Shown piece by piece: positions 35,189 to 44,642 of a stretch of DNA of 64,000 nt; position 1 is the stretch's first letter; every line of letters starts with the position of its first letter. The notes beneath the pieces were generated by a model. It searched no databases and was not told where the DNA came from. It was given only the letters and a program-made list of their open reading frames with translations. This DNA is from JAAZIN01 sp964441025 (GTDB lineage Bacteria; Bacillota; Dethiobacteria; DTU022), in contig CAYTXG010000002.1 of the NCBI GenBank assembly GCA_964441025.1, positions 124,001 to 188,000 of the forward strand, in the 5' to 3' direction. Made by a program: the position numbers and the translations under genes.

Positions 35189-36967
35189 TTGTCAAAACAC
35201 AAGCGAAAATGTGCACCGGGTGAACGGTTAGTATACCTTTTCTTTTTCATCGTATTTTTTTTAACTGTAACCAGCAATCTGATCCGCTATCGCGAACAGC
35301 TTGCCCATCCAAATGAAGAAAGCCCTTTTTCGCAGCAACCGCTTCATGGACCTGCCGAGAATCTCTGTCAAGAGGATCATCCTGATCTTATCTGGTGGTT
35401 CCTCCCCGCAAGCCTAAAAGTAATCGACCCGCAACGCCAGGAAGACAGTGAATTGAGCATTGCACCCGGCTTCACTATAAAAAGCGATGCTTCCGCCGCT
35501 TTTCTGTATGCCGCTCGCGGAGAGTATGAATCAACTCAGCTGGTTTTATATACAGATCAGGAGATCTCAGCCTTACAGGTGCAATATACACCTACAGGTA
35601 CAAACCCCCTTCCGGCAACCTGGATTGAGATTTACCGGGTGCTGACAGTTGATACCCCCGGCGTTGCAAAATGGGGCTTTCCCGAAAGCAAACCCGAGAG
35701 ACGCAGCAGCATATACCCCGATCCGTTGCTGCCGCTTAAGGAGACACTCATATTGGAGCCCGGAATATTTTGCATTCTGTGGCTGAGCGTACAGATCCCC
35801 CGTGATGCCGCCGGCGGTGAATATACCGGAGAAATATTCCTTGGCCCTACCGTCAGGGCGCCGCTACACCTGAAGGTTTGGCCCTTTGCAATACCCGTCA
35901 CTCCCAGTTTACGTACAGCTTTCGGGTTGGGGGGAGCAGGGCTGGCTGCCCAGCACCGGGTTTTGCTCTACTCCGATGAATACCAGGAAATATACCGCCG
36001 GTATTATGATGCCTTGCTTGATTACAGGATAAACGCCTATCATGTCCCCTATGGCGGAGGCGGGGCGGGAGGGTCTCCTCTCGATCCCAGGGCCAGGCCT
36101 TACCTTGAGGACGAAAGGGTAAAAGATTTTATCGGTTATTACCATAGAGATGCCGCCCGCATGACTGCAATATGGGGTTATCTGGATCAACTGGGTGTCT
36201 CACAAAAGGGATGGATCTATAATCTTGATGAACCGCTCACAGAAAAACACTATGAGACCATCGAAAAACAGTCCCGTTACCTTGAAAATGTTATCCCTGA
36301 CATCCCCTATGGGGTGACCTTCTACACCGGTCCATCCTGGGATGTATCAAGCTCGCCTCTTGATTACCTCAGCTCGGCAGTAGACAGGTGGATCGTGCAG
36401 ACGAATTACTTTATGCAGGGGCGGGGCCTGGAAGAAAGTGTTAAGTCGCAACTGCACCAGGCTCATAGCAACGGTGACGAAATCTGGCTTTATGTGGCGT
36501 TGGCTCCGCGTGAGCCTTACTGCAATCTCCTGATCAACAATGCAGCCCTGCAGCACAGGCTCATACCATGGCAGTGCTATAGCACGGGAATTACCAGCGG
36601 CTTCTTGTACTGGCAGACTACCTACTGGCAGGAGACCGCCGATCCCCTCGCTGATCCGGCAACAGTTAAAGAGCATGATCCCAATCTTTACGGCGACGGT
36701 TCTCTCTTTTATCCCGGCCTAAAATATGGCATAAAGGGCCCCCTGTGCTCAATTCGACTGTATGCCTTTCGAGACGGTCTGGAGGACTACGAGTATCTTC
36801 TGCTTGCCGAACATGCTTTCGGCCGGGAGAAAACGATGGATTTAGTTAACAAAATCACTCCAACTTTTGTTGATTATATTGAAGATCCCTTCTGTTTTGA
36901 ACTTTTGAGACAGCAGCTCGGCGAAAAATTATCCCTCCACTACGGCAGAGGCGGCAACGATGATTAA
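35189..36967 (+). CDS. DUF4091 domain protein, membrane-anchored or secreted
   Basis: A 592-residue protein starting at TTG 35189 (GGGGAGGGC upstream). An N-terminal hydrophobic segment (about 14-30) would anchor or export it. A beta-rich domain (100-235) is followed by a TIM-barrel-like DUF4091 region with WIYNLDEP (E about 350), YTGPSW and WQCYSTGITSGFLYWQ, then DGLEDYEYL near the end. The LDEP and DGLEDYEYL motifs are characteristic of DUF4091, predicted glycoside hydrolases. Substrate unknown; the neighbours (GT39-type transferases, glucosaminidase) suggest envelope glycans. It is convergent with the next gene. Confidence 0.85.
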   Translation: MSKHKRKCAPGERLVYLFFFIVFFLTVTSNLIRYREQLAHPNEESPFSQQPLHGPAENLCQEDHPDLIWWFLPASLKVIDPQRQEDSELSIAPGFTIKSDASAAFLYAARGEYESTQLVLYTDQEISALQVQYTPTGTNPLPATWIEIYRVLTVDTPGVAKWGFPESKPERRSSIYPDPLLPLKETLILEPGIFCILWLSVQIPRDAAGGEYTGEIFLGPTVRAPLHLKVWPFAIPVTPSLRTAFGLGGAGLAAQHRVLLYSDEYQEIYRRYYDALLDYRINAYHVPYGGGGAGGSPLDPRARPYLEDERVKDFIGYYHRDAARMTAIWGYLDQLGVSQKGWIYNLDEPLTEKHYETIEKQSRYLENVIPDIPYGVTFYTGPSWDVSSSPLDYLSSAVDRWIVQTNYFMQGRGLEESVKSQLHQAHSNGDEIWLYVALAPREPYCNLLINNAALQHRLIPWQCYSTGITSGFLYWQTTYWQETADPLADPATVKEHDPNLYGDGSLFYPGLKYGIKGPLCSIRLYAFRDGLEDYEYLLLAEHAFGREKTMDLVNKITPTFVDYIEDPFCFELLRQQLGEKLSLHYGRGGNDD

Positions 36968-36992
36968 TTCATCGCCGTCGACTGCCGGTCAA

Positions 36993-38567
36993 TTAATCAG
37001 CCCCTTTTAAACCTGCTCCTTTGTTTTCAGTGCTGAAGTCATACAAATAGATCGATGCCCCTGTGGTCTGGTACTCAGCGATCCTTGTACCTTTTGTATC
37101 TAAAAAAGACAGCAAAACAGATTCTCTGGCTGCAGAGGTTGGTAAAAAAGAAAAAAAGAACCATGCTTTGCCTTTTTTCATGAATTCATCCTCCAGGGCG
37201 AAAAAACGCTCCTCAATGTAAATAGTATTGCCAACCGGTTCCTCCCAGATCTGATACCTAACAGGATCTTCCCTGGTGTAATACTTGAAAGCATACTGGG
37301 CGGAAAAATTCATATATATAGATTCAGCTTCATGCCTGTTTTCCAAATAGTAGCTGATTACCGGCCGGCTTTCTTGAACCAGCTGGGGACGAAACAGGCG
37401 GGTAAAACCGCTGCCCAGAGGATACAACAACAGAACAAAAAGAAAAACAAATCCGAGAATCCTGTTGTCTTTAAAGTAGGTAAAAATCTGATAGCTGCCC
37501 TCGGCAATAACCAGGAAGAAAAGAGGAACCATGAAAAGAACCAGGCGATCGGACAGGGGATAGAGACGCAGCACCGTGGCAATAATCAAGGCCGTAAATG
37601 GGAGGTATGAAATAAGGAGGATGAACCGCTTCCCTGAACGCCACAAGTAAACCGTCCCGGCTATAATGGCGGCGATCGCCAGTCCCGGGGTAATCATGCC
37701 TATTGGGTTGTTGATCAGGCTTAAAACAACGTTTGGAAGCCATAGCAACTCGGCGTAAGAACGCGGTGGAAATGGGAAAAAGCTTGACCCCCAAAAGGCA
37801 TAAAAATTTTGATGGATCGTAGGAAGCACAAAATATATGTAGTTTACCAAAAAACTGGCAACCCACAGCAAGCCTATCAGAGTAACCCGTTTTACAGGGC
37901 GGTTACCCCACTGTTTACGATTTATCAAGGCTTCGATGAACAGTGCTCCGCCTGCTCCGGCCAGTGTAAAGATAACAGCCTGTGAGCACCAAACAGCAGC
38001 GATACCTGTTAGTCCTAACATCAGGGAACTTGTAATTTCATATTTATTTTTAAATACAGTCCATGCAACAAGCAATACCAGCACTGTCAGCGCCAGGTCA
38101 ACGGAATATTGCTTGACTTCTGCTGAATAGTAAATGGCATAGCGCGATAAAGCAAGCAGGCTTAATGCTATTGGGAAAACGGGAGGCCTTGTCAAGTCTT
38201 TGGCTAAGGGAAAGTAGATTAACAGCGCGAGCAATCCAAATACAAAAGGGATCAGCCTGAGAACATTTTCTCCATAACCCCATAACATACCCAGGTATTT
38301 GCTTGCCAGAAGAAAGGCTACAGGCGCCGCCTGAACATAATCCAGCGGCTGCAGCAACTCAAGGAAACTATGGTTGATAATATTAAGTGAAAGCATCGCT
38401 TCATCAAGCCATAGGGAACGGTTTGCCAGGTATTGACTGAGCCGGGCCAGCACGCCTAAGGCCACAATAAAATAAGGAAACCAGGGAGAGCGATAAGCCT
38501 CTTTCAGAATAACGATAGATTTACGAGGCAATTGCAGCAAACTGTCAATCCTCATGAAAATCATCAT
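36993..38567 (-). CDS. GT39/ArnT-like membrane glycosyltransferase
   Basis: A 524-residue polytopic protein with about 11 membrane helices. The N-terminal NRSLWLDEAMLSLNI motif holds the Asp-Glu typical of the first loop of GT-C enzymes that use polyprenyl-phosphate sugars. The C-terminal 120 residues are soluble and extracytoplasmic. Likely transfers a sugar to a protein or wall polymer at the outer membrane face. Paralogues follow at 45511 (remnant), 45712 (interrupted) and 62917 (partial). Confidence 0.82.
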   Translation of the reverse strand: MMIFMRIDSLLQLPRKSIVILKEAYRSPWFPYFIVALGVLARLSQYLANRSLWLDEAMLSLNIINHSFLELLQPLDYVQAAPVAFLLASKYLGMLWGYGENVLRLIPFVFGLLALLIYFPLAKDLTRPPVFPIALSLLALSRYAIYYSAEVKQYSVDLALTVLVLLVAWTVFKNKYEITSSLMLGLTGIAAVWCSQAVIFTLAGAGGALFIEALINRKQWGNRPVKRVTLIGLLWVASFLVNYIYFVLPTIHQNFYAFWGSSFFPFPPRSYAELLWLPNVVLSLINNPIGMITPGLAIAAIIAGTVYLWRSGKRFILLISYLPFTALIIATVLRLYPLSDRLVLFMVPLFFLVIAEGSYQIFTYFKDNRILGFVFLFVLLLYPLGSGFTRLFRPQLVQESRPVISYYLENRHEAESIYMNFSAQYAFKYYTREDPVRYQIWEEPVGNTIYIEERFFALEDEFMKKGKAWFFFSFLPTSAARESVLLSFLDTKGTRIAEYQTTGASIYLYDFSTENKGAGLKGAD

Positions 38568-38903
38568 CCCCCCTTAGAATTACAAACGGGTGCATGCCTA
38601 TATCTGCAATATACCTTCCTAAAGCGAATATGACAACCTCTTTTGCTTTGTGTCAATTTGCCAATGATCCAGCCGCATTATGCAATGTGTCACAGGGCAC
38701 AGAATGTAGGATTTGCCGGGCTTCAGCTTGAAGATATATAAAGACAATCCATATAACACGTCGAACAGATGAATGGTCCAGCTGCGCAAAAAGGATTTCT
38801 AAATCTATCCGATTTATTATTATCAAAAAGAGGAAAAAGGTTCAACAGGGCGAACATAAAGATGTCGAGATTATAGAATAGCATTTGCTAAAAGAAAGAG
38901 GTT
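38568..38903. other. 336-base gap without recognised feature
   Basis: AT-rich intergenic DNA between the divergent GT39 and DUF368 genes. No open frame, tRNA, REP copy or riboswitch core was seen. A TAGAAT near 38875 may belong to a weak promoter for the DUF368 gene. Confidence 0.5.
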
Positions 38904-39707
38904 TTGGATCCTTTGCTGCTAAAAGTATTGATGGGAGCCGCCATCGGCATTGCCTTTGTGTTGCCCGGCATAAGCGCCGGCACAGTAATTCTGATTCTCG
39001 GTTTCTACAAAGAGCTCATCGACGATCTTTCCAGTTTCCATCTCCGCCCCTACCTGCTCCACCTCTGCGGCGGCGCCGCCGCCGCCCTGGCCGGGGTGAA
39101 GGTAATCGGCTATCTCCTGGATAATCACAGGGATCCCCTTCTGGCTTTCCTCCTGGGGATGCTCGTCGCCTCGGTCCGAGTGATCCTCTTTCGTGATGGG
39201 AAAATAATCAAGCTGCGCCCCTGGGGAGTCATCCTGGGGATCACCGCCTTCCTGGCAGCCTTTTTTCTCTTCAGCAGTCCCGCTCCCGGATGGACCGCCC
39301 TGCCCTCCGTTACCCCCGTTCATTTTTTTGCCGGCGGTGTTGTCGCCGGGGCTACAATGATCCTGCCCGGCATTTCGGGCAGCTCCTCACTGGTGATCAT
39401 GAACCTCTATGACGATGTAATATTTGCCGTAAACAACTGGGAGTGGCTGAAGCTGCTTCCTTTCGCCGCCGGTGCGCTCACCGGTATTTTCGTGCTGGCC
39501 CGCCTTCTCTCCGCCCTGTACCGGCGCCACCAGGATACCGTCTCCCTGGTGCTCACCGGCCTGGTCCTGGGCTCCGTCCGCTCCCTGCTCCCCCAGTCCT
39601 TCAGCGCCGCCGTTGTCATCGCCGCCCTGGCCGGTGCCTCCATCGTGCTGGCCCTGACCTGGAATACGGGCCGCGGCAGGACAGACCAAATAACCATTTC
39701 CGGCTAG
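38904..39707 (+). CDS. DUF368 membrane protein (PopT-type undecaprenyl-phosphate translocase)
   Basis: A 267-residue protein with about eight membrane segments. It starts at TTG 38904 after AAAGAGG. It shows the two family repeats, VLPGISAGTVILILGFY near residue 20 and MILPGISGSSSLVIM near residue 152, with inverted-topology pseudo-symmetry. DUF368 proteins have been identified as flippases returning undecaprenyl phosphate to the inner leaflet. The location among wall-polymer genes fits that role. Confidence 0.88.
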   Translation: MDPLLLKVLMGAAIGIAFVLPGISAGTVILILGFYKELIDDLSSFHLRPYLLHLCGGAAAALAGVKVIGYLLDNHRDPLLAFLLGMLVASVRVILFRDGKIIKLRPWGVILGITAFLAAFFLFSSPAPGWTALPSVTPVHFFAGGVVAGATMILPGISGSSSLVIMNLYDDVIFAVNNWEWLKLLPFAAGALTGIFVLARLLSALYRRHQDTVSLVLTGLVLGSVRSLLPQSFSAAVVIAALAGASIVLALTWNTGRGRTDQITISG

Positions 39708-39780
39708 AGAGCGCCGCAAGCAAAACCCCACCCCCGATCGCGAGAACACACTCGCAGCAGCCAAAGCAGCAGCGCACGCA

Positions 39781-39806
39781 AAAAAAGCCCCCTTGCGGGG
39801 GCTTTC
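39781..39806 (-). terminator. Rho-independent terminator of the glucosaminidase gene
   Basis: GCCCCC (39788-39793) and GGGGGC (39798-39803) with a TTGC loop and flanking AAA/TTT pairs; on the minus strand the stem is followed by seven Ts (39781-39787). It lies 15 bases after the stop at 39821. Confidence 0.88.
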
Positions 39807-39820
39807 ACTCCAAGCAGGCC

Positions 39821-41743
39821 CTACTCCTGGTAGCGCGGAATGTCAAAAATCAGCGTATATTTCTCCACCATGTCATAGAGACCGCGGATCCGCGAAACCT
39901 GCTTGGCAGCCCAACCGATATCGGTGGCATACTGGTGGGCGCCTGGATTGTTCGGATTCCACCTCATCTTGTAAAGAGTATTCTGGTAATAGGAAGAATT
40001 GTTCACATAGCTGTCGGAAGCAAATCTGGCCCCGCCCGCGATAGCCGACTCGGGTGTGAACCAGCGCTCCTTGTAAGCACGCTGGGAACCGTGATAGTAG
40101 GGATTGTCATCATAGGCGCCGATACCGAACATGTTGTAGACTGTGACGTATTCCTGATCGGGGAAGAGATTGTCACTGTCCTTTACCTCAATGCCGTTGG
40201 CCAGCTGGCTTGTACCGTTTCCCGTTTCATGCAGCCCCAGGGATACCAGGAAAATCTCATTAATATTGTTGGCCCCTCCGGCCTGCATAAAAACCGAACC
40301 GGTGCCGTTAAGGATCCCTTTTCCGGCAAGGATCCTGTCGAGATCCGCAACAGTTGATCCGGCGCTTCCCGAAAGCTGCAGAAACTGGAACATCGATACA
40401 TCGGAAAATGTACCGGTGACAACCTGGCAGTACCTCCCGCAGACCCATCCTTCCTTGCCGCTCACCCTGATCCTGTACCACGTTCCCTCCGTGCCCTGCT
40501 CCGTGCCCGCCTCCGCCTGGGCCTGTCCCAGGATGCCGTAGATCTGGTTTGTCCATACGCTGAGCAGCAGGCCGCCGCTGTCTCTCAACTGGGGGCTTCC
40601 GGTGGTGGGCCGCTCCCGGACCCTCAGATTGGGCGTCGCAGTGATCCGGATAGACTCCGTTCCCGAACCATCATATCCCATATCGATAAAGTTGTACGGA
40701 TCCAGGTAATAGGCCACATCGTCACGGGGGGCGCTCTGCCATCCCCCGTAGCGATCCGTCAGTGGAGGCGAACTCAACCCCATCTGCCTGTTGACCATCC
40801 ATGACAGCGTATAGTTGTACCCGGTGAAATTAATGGTATAACCTGTGCGGATAGAGATAATTGCCACATGTAAAATACGGCGCAGCTCTACGGGGGAGAC
40901 AAAGGGTTTCAGCGCCAGCAGCCTGGAGCCCAGGGCCTCCTGCTCAGCCTCCGTCAGGCTGTAGCGGGTTAAATTCAGCTCCAGGACAGCGTTATAATCA
41001 AGGAGCGCCTGCTTCATCACAGCCGTGCTGGATGCATTATTTACCGCCTGCATGGCCGAGCCAGCCGTGGGCTTTGCCGCCGCCACGGCGCTATTAAAGT
41101 CACCTTTAAACTGCTCCAGCGAGGCAAACCCCTGCTGCGGCCTTTTTGCCATGAGCGTGTTCAGGACGCCTGTCTGGATGCTGCGGCTGAGCCTGCCGTA
41201 TTCGGCCAGGTTCAACCCTATCTGCGAAGCCCTGGCAATAATCACCTCTTCCAGTGCCTCCGTGGTGGCGGCTCCATTCAGCTCGGCCAGGATTTCGGCT
41301 ACCGCGTCGTTTGTTTTAAGGGTGTACTGGAGTTTGCCGTCCTCTCCCAGACTGACAGTATATATTTCCGCCGGCATGGCCGCTTTCTTGGCCGTGCTGC
41401 TGGAGGTGTATTGGTGAACATTAAAGGGCTCACCTCTTAGCACAGCTCTAACATACGCATCCAGTATGTCATTATAATCTATATAGTCATCTCCACTAGA
41501 CAGCAAAGCTATCACTTCTAATGTTTCATCTCTGTAATGATTATATAGGGAGTCAGAAATACCTAGTACATGCCGGGTATAAGAATCAAGAAGCAAATCG
41601 TAATTATATTCATAATACTTACCATCTTTTCCTTTTAATACGTAAGCTGAAACAGCTGCATTTACAGGCGCAACGTACAATAAAATTGCCAAGAATCCTA
41701 GGACAGCGCTTACTACTAATTTTATAGGTTTACGGGTTCCCAT
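39821..41743 (-). CDS. Secreted endo-beta-N-acetylglucosaminidase (GH73-like) with SH3 domain
   Basis: A 640-residue wall hydrolase. A signal peptide is at 1-29 (ending VNA-A). Residues 30-340 are unassigned and partly Ala/helical. An SH3b-type domain (NLRVRERPTTGS ... GWVCGRYCQV) spans about 375-445. The C-terminal glucosaminidase domain (460-635) has the catalytic Glu in LGLHETGNGTS and YNMFGIGAYDDNP. It cleaves the glycan backbone of peptidoglycan. It follows the beta-solenoid-like gene by 30 bases and ends in a strong terminator. Confidence 0.88.
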   Translation of the reverse strand: MGTRKPIKLVVSAVLGFLAILLYVAPVNAAVSAYVLKGKDGKYYEYNYDLLLDSYTRHVLGISDSLYNHYRDETLEVIALLSSGDDYIDYNDILDAYVRAVLRGEPFNVHQYTSSSTAKKAAMPAEIYTVSLGEDGKLQYTLKTNDAVAEILAELNGAATTEALEEVIIARASQIGLNLAEYGRLSRSIQTGVLNTLMAKRPQQGFASLEQFKGDFNSAVAAAKPTAGSAMQAVNNASSTAVMKQALLDYNAVLELNLTRYSLTEAEQEALGSRLLALKPFVSPVELRRILHVAIISIRTGYTINFTGYNYTLSWMVNRQMGLSSPPLTDRYGGWQSAPRDDVAYYLDPYNFIDMGYDGSGTESIRITATPNLRVRERPTTGSPQLRDSGGLLLSVWTNQIYGILGQAQAEAGTEQGTEGTWYRIRVSGKEGWVCGRYCQVVTGTFSDVSMFQFLQLSGSAGSTVADLDRILAGKGILNGTGSVFMQAGGANNINEIFLVSLGLHETGNGTSQLANGIEVKDSDNLFPDQEYVTVYNMFGIGAYDDNPYYHGSQRAYKERWFTPESAIAGGARFASDSYVNNSSYYQNTLYKMRWNPNNPGAHQYATDIGWAAKQVSRIRGLYDMVEKYTLIFDIPRYQE

Positions 41744-41773
41744 GCCCGGACACTCCCTTTATTCCAATAGGCG

Positions 41774-43177
41774 CTATGGATTTCTCCTCACTGAAACATT
41801 CCCTCTTATAGCTTTGTTTTCCTCAATGTCACCCCTGAAAACTTTCTCGTCGGCCATATACTTTAGTGAAACTCCGCCCACACTTACTGAGTAATTCCAG
41901 GGATCAGAATAAATAAGTCTTACAATTACCAATTTAGCCCCAAGTTCTAACGGCATAGTTATAAACTCTGCCACTGGATCTACCGGCTTCGGATCTTTGG
42001 GCGGCTCCTCAGGAGTAGTCGGTGTCGACGGGGTAGCAGGTTTGGACGGCGCCGGGTCCTTGGTCTTATCCTTTGCAGTCTCTTTGCCGGCCGTCTCCCC
42101 CTTCGGCTTGTCGGCCGAAACCTCTTCGCCCGCCACCACCGCCTTGATCCCCCTGGCCAGCTCCACGCTGCCCGGATTCTGCTCAATATTGGCGCCGGGC
42201 GCATTTATCCTGACCCGCCCGATGCTGCCGCCCCCCGTGACCCCGGCGGCGCCGTTCAGCTCCATGTATTCAACCGCAGCCCCCTGAGCCAGGTGAACCA
42301 TCACGGTCCCCCCGGATGCTTCCACCAGCAGGGTTTCGACAGTGCCGGGACCAATTTCAAGAAAAATCCCCCTGCCGGCAGCCGATACCTTCTCCACCGC
42401 ACCGGAAATCTTGAACAGCCCTGCAGCACCAACGGTGATCTCGCCAACCTGCCCTTCTCCCGTCAGCTCCAGCGGCGCTCCGGCCTCCAGCGATTCAACG
42501 ACCGCCCCCTCTTTGAGGGCAATCACCGCCTCCCCGGCATCTTCGCCAATGCAAAGACTCATCATCACCCCGCCGAGGAATGTAATCCGCGCCCCCGGTT
42601 CCGCCACAAAAACAGTTTCAAAATCGCCCTCCAGCTCGATTTCCGCCGCCGTCTCGATGTACAGCTCACCGATGCGGCCTTCGCCGGAAAGCCCGTCCGT
42701 TGAAAGGCTGCTCTCACCCTGAATGGTGATTTTCTCCACAATACTGCTTCCCCTGAGGACAACCCTGACCTTGCCTCCATCTCTGTTGATCACCAGGTTT
42801 TTGATCGACGTGTCCTCAAAAACCACTGTATCTTCGCCGCCGCCCTGGACCAGGACTGTATCCTCAACGCATACATTGACCAGGTCGGCACAACCGTCAC
42901 CGATAGCTGCAGTAAGTATAAGATCGCCCGCCACCCTGGTATTTTGCAGTTTAACGCCCGGCGCACTGATCCTGAGAGGGCCCTCCACTGTTTCCAGATC
43001 AGAAGGGCCGTAAGTGCCCGGCTCCATGATCTCCTTCAACTGCTGCCAGCCTGCCTCTTCCATGCCCCCGCCCCTGAAGCCCGGGCTGACCAGAAAATAG
43101 AGGTTCAGGCAAAGGGATAGAACCAGGAAAGCATATACTATTAACGGATGTTTTAACGGCTGCCTTCTTTTTTTCAT
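41774..43177 (-). CDS. Membrane-anchored beta-solenoid-like protein
   Basis: A 467-residue protein of unknown function. A basic N-terminus and a single membrane segment (12-33) are followed by about 300 residues of short hydrophobic repeats rich in V, I, G and E (for example LQNTRVAGDLILTA, NLVINRDGGKVRVVL). These look like successive rungs of a right-handed beta-helix, loosely like bactofilins. A Lys/Pro/Thr linker (350-405) leads to a 60-residue C-terminal domain. It is cotranscribed with the glucosaminidase (30-base gap), so a role in wall structure or in positioning that enzyme is possible. Confidence 0.7.
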   Translation of the reverse strand: MKKRRQPLKHPLIVYAFLVLSLCLNLYFLVSPGFRGGGMEEAGWQQLKEIMEPGTYGPSDLETVEGPLRISAPGVKLQNTRVAGDLILTAAIGDGCADLVNVCVEDTVLVQGGGEDTVVFEDTSIKNLVINRDGGKVRVVLRGSSIVEKITIQGESSLSTDGLSGEGRIGELYIETAAEIELEGDFETVFVAEPGARITFLGGVMMSLCIGEDAGEAVIALKEGAVVESLEAGAPLELTGEGQVGEITVGAAGLFKISGAVEKVSAAGRGIFLEIGPGTVETLLVEASGGTVMVHLAQGAAVEYMELNGAAGVTGGGSIGRVRINAPGANIEQNPGSVELARGIKAVVAGEEVSADKPKGETAGKETAKDKTKDPAPSKPATPSTPTTPEEPPKDPKPVDPVAEFITMPLELGAKLVIVRLIYSDPWNYSVSVGGVSLKYMADEKVFRGDIEENKAIRGNVSVRRNP

Positions 43178-43366
43178 TGATTGCCCTCTCCCTGCATATG
43201 ATCATGTTTGCTCCTTAGACAATATTAGACATTTAAAGACAGACTCCTGCTTCCTCTTTAAGGTAATTTTTGCTTAATCAGGTGAGCTCAGGTTCTTTTT
43301 GTCTGGCAACCCAGGTCCTGCAAATTGATCCCTCTTTTCTTTAGCAAATACTACCACCATAAAGCA

Positions 43367-43406
43367 AAAAAAAGGGCCGCCCCCAACCCGGTAAGGGCGG
43401 TAGCCC
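43367..43406 (-). terminator. Hairpin with T-run, minus strand
   Basis: GGGC-CGCCC (43374-43382) can pair with GGGCGG-TA-GCCC (43395-43406). On the minus strand the stem is followed by eight Ts except for one base (43366-43373). It would stop antisense transcription coming from 44639 through wecB before it reaches the solenoid gene. Confidence 0.6.
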
Positions 43407-43484
43407 AAAAAGAGCTCTTATGTTATGATCAGCTGGGGAGCGGAAAATTTAAATAAAATACGAGATATTCTGGGGGATAGAGCG

Positions 43485-44642
43485 TTGCCCACAATTTTGG
43501 CCGTGTTCGGCACCCGCCCGGAAGCGATAAAAATGGCCCCTCTTATCCGGGCACTGATAGAAACGCCTGCCATTGAAACCCTGACTGCCGTTACGGCGCA
43601 GCATCGCGAGATGCTGGACCAGGTCCTGGAGCTCTTCGATATCATTCCCGAATACGATCTTGACCTGATGCAGAGCCGGCAAACCCTGACCGGAATCACC
43701 TGCGGCTCGCTGACGGGGCTGGAGCAGGTCCTGCGCCGGGCCGGGCCGGACCTGGTGCTGGTGCACGGCGACACCACCACCACCTTTGCCGCAGCCCTTG
43801 CCGCTTTTTACCAGGGGACCCCTGTAGGCCACGTCGAGGCCGGGTTGCGCACCTTCAACAAAAAGAGCCCCTTTCCGGAGGAACTCAACCGCCGCCTCAC
43901 CGGCGCCCTGGCGGACCTGCACTTCGCCCCCACCGGGACGGCCCGGGATAACCTGCTTCGCGAAGGGATCCCCGCGGAAACTATTTTCGTCACCGGCAAC
44001 ACGGTCATCGATGCCCTGCAGACCACGGTGCGCCCTGATTTTGTATTCCCCGATCCACTCCTGCACGGCATAGATTTCAACCGGCCGGTGCTCCTTGCCG
44101 AGGTGCACCGCCGCGAGAGCTGGGGCGAACCCCTGGAAGCGATCTGCCGCGCTTTCCTGCGCCTTGTGCAGGATTTGCAGCTGCCGCTCATCTTCCCCGT
44201 CCACCCCAACCCCGCGGTGCGGGAAACAGTGGAGCGGATTCTAGCCGGCCAACCCCACATTTTTCTTCTAGAGCCGCTGGACACCGCCACCTTTCACAAC
44301 CTCATGCAGCGCTGCAGGCTCATTCTGACTGATTCCGGCGGCATCCAGGAGGAGGCCCCCTCCCTGGGCCGCCCGGTACTGGTGCTGCGGGATGTAACAG
44401 AGCGGCCCGAAGCGGTGGAGGCCGGCACAGTCCAGGTTGTCGGCACCTCCGAAGAAGGGGTGTACAGCACCGCCAGGCGCCTGCTGGAGAACCCGGCTGC
44501 CTACGAAGCCATGTCCAGGGCCGTGAACCCCTATGGAGATGGGAAAGCCTCCCTGCGAATCCGGGAGGCCATCCTTTATTATTTCGGTCTGCGCACGGGG
44601 CGCAACCCCGACTTTGTCCCCGGCGAACCTGCCCGGGATTAG
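43485..44642 (+). CDS. wecB: UDP-N-acetylglucosamine 2-epimerase (non-hydrolysing)
   Basis: About 385 residues; interconverts UDP-GlcNAc and UDP-ManNAc for wall teichoic acid-type or capsular polymers. VFGTRPEAIKMAPLI, VHGDTTTTFAAALAA, GHVEAGLRTF, PFPEELNRRL, HRRESWGEP and LTDSGGIQEEAPSLG are all present. TTG 43485 with GGGGGAT upstream aligns with the family start; an in-frame ATG at 43425 is less likely. The 3' end overlaps the convergent gene by 4 bases. Confidence 0.94.
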   Translation: MPTILAVFGTRPEAIKMAPLIRALIETPAIETLTAVTAQHREMLDQVLELFDIIPEYDLDLMQSRQTLTGITCGSLTGLEQVLRRAGPDLVLVHGDTTTTFAAALAAFYQGTPVGHVEAGLRTFNKKSPFPEELNRRLTGALADLHFAPTGTARDNLLREGIPAETIFVTGNTVIDALQTTVRPDFVFPDPLLHGIDFNRPVLLAEVHRRESWGEPLEAICRAFLRLVQDLQLPLIFPVHPNPAVRETVERILAGQPHIFLLEPLDTATFHNLMQRCRLILTDSGGIQEEAPSLGRPVLVLRDVTERPEAVEAGTVQVVGTSEEGVYSTARRLLENPAAYEAMSRAVNPYGDGKASLRIREAILYYFGLRTGRNPDFVPGEPARD

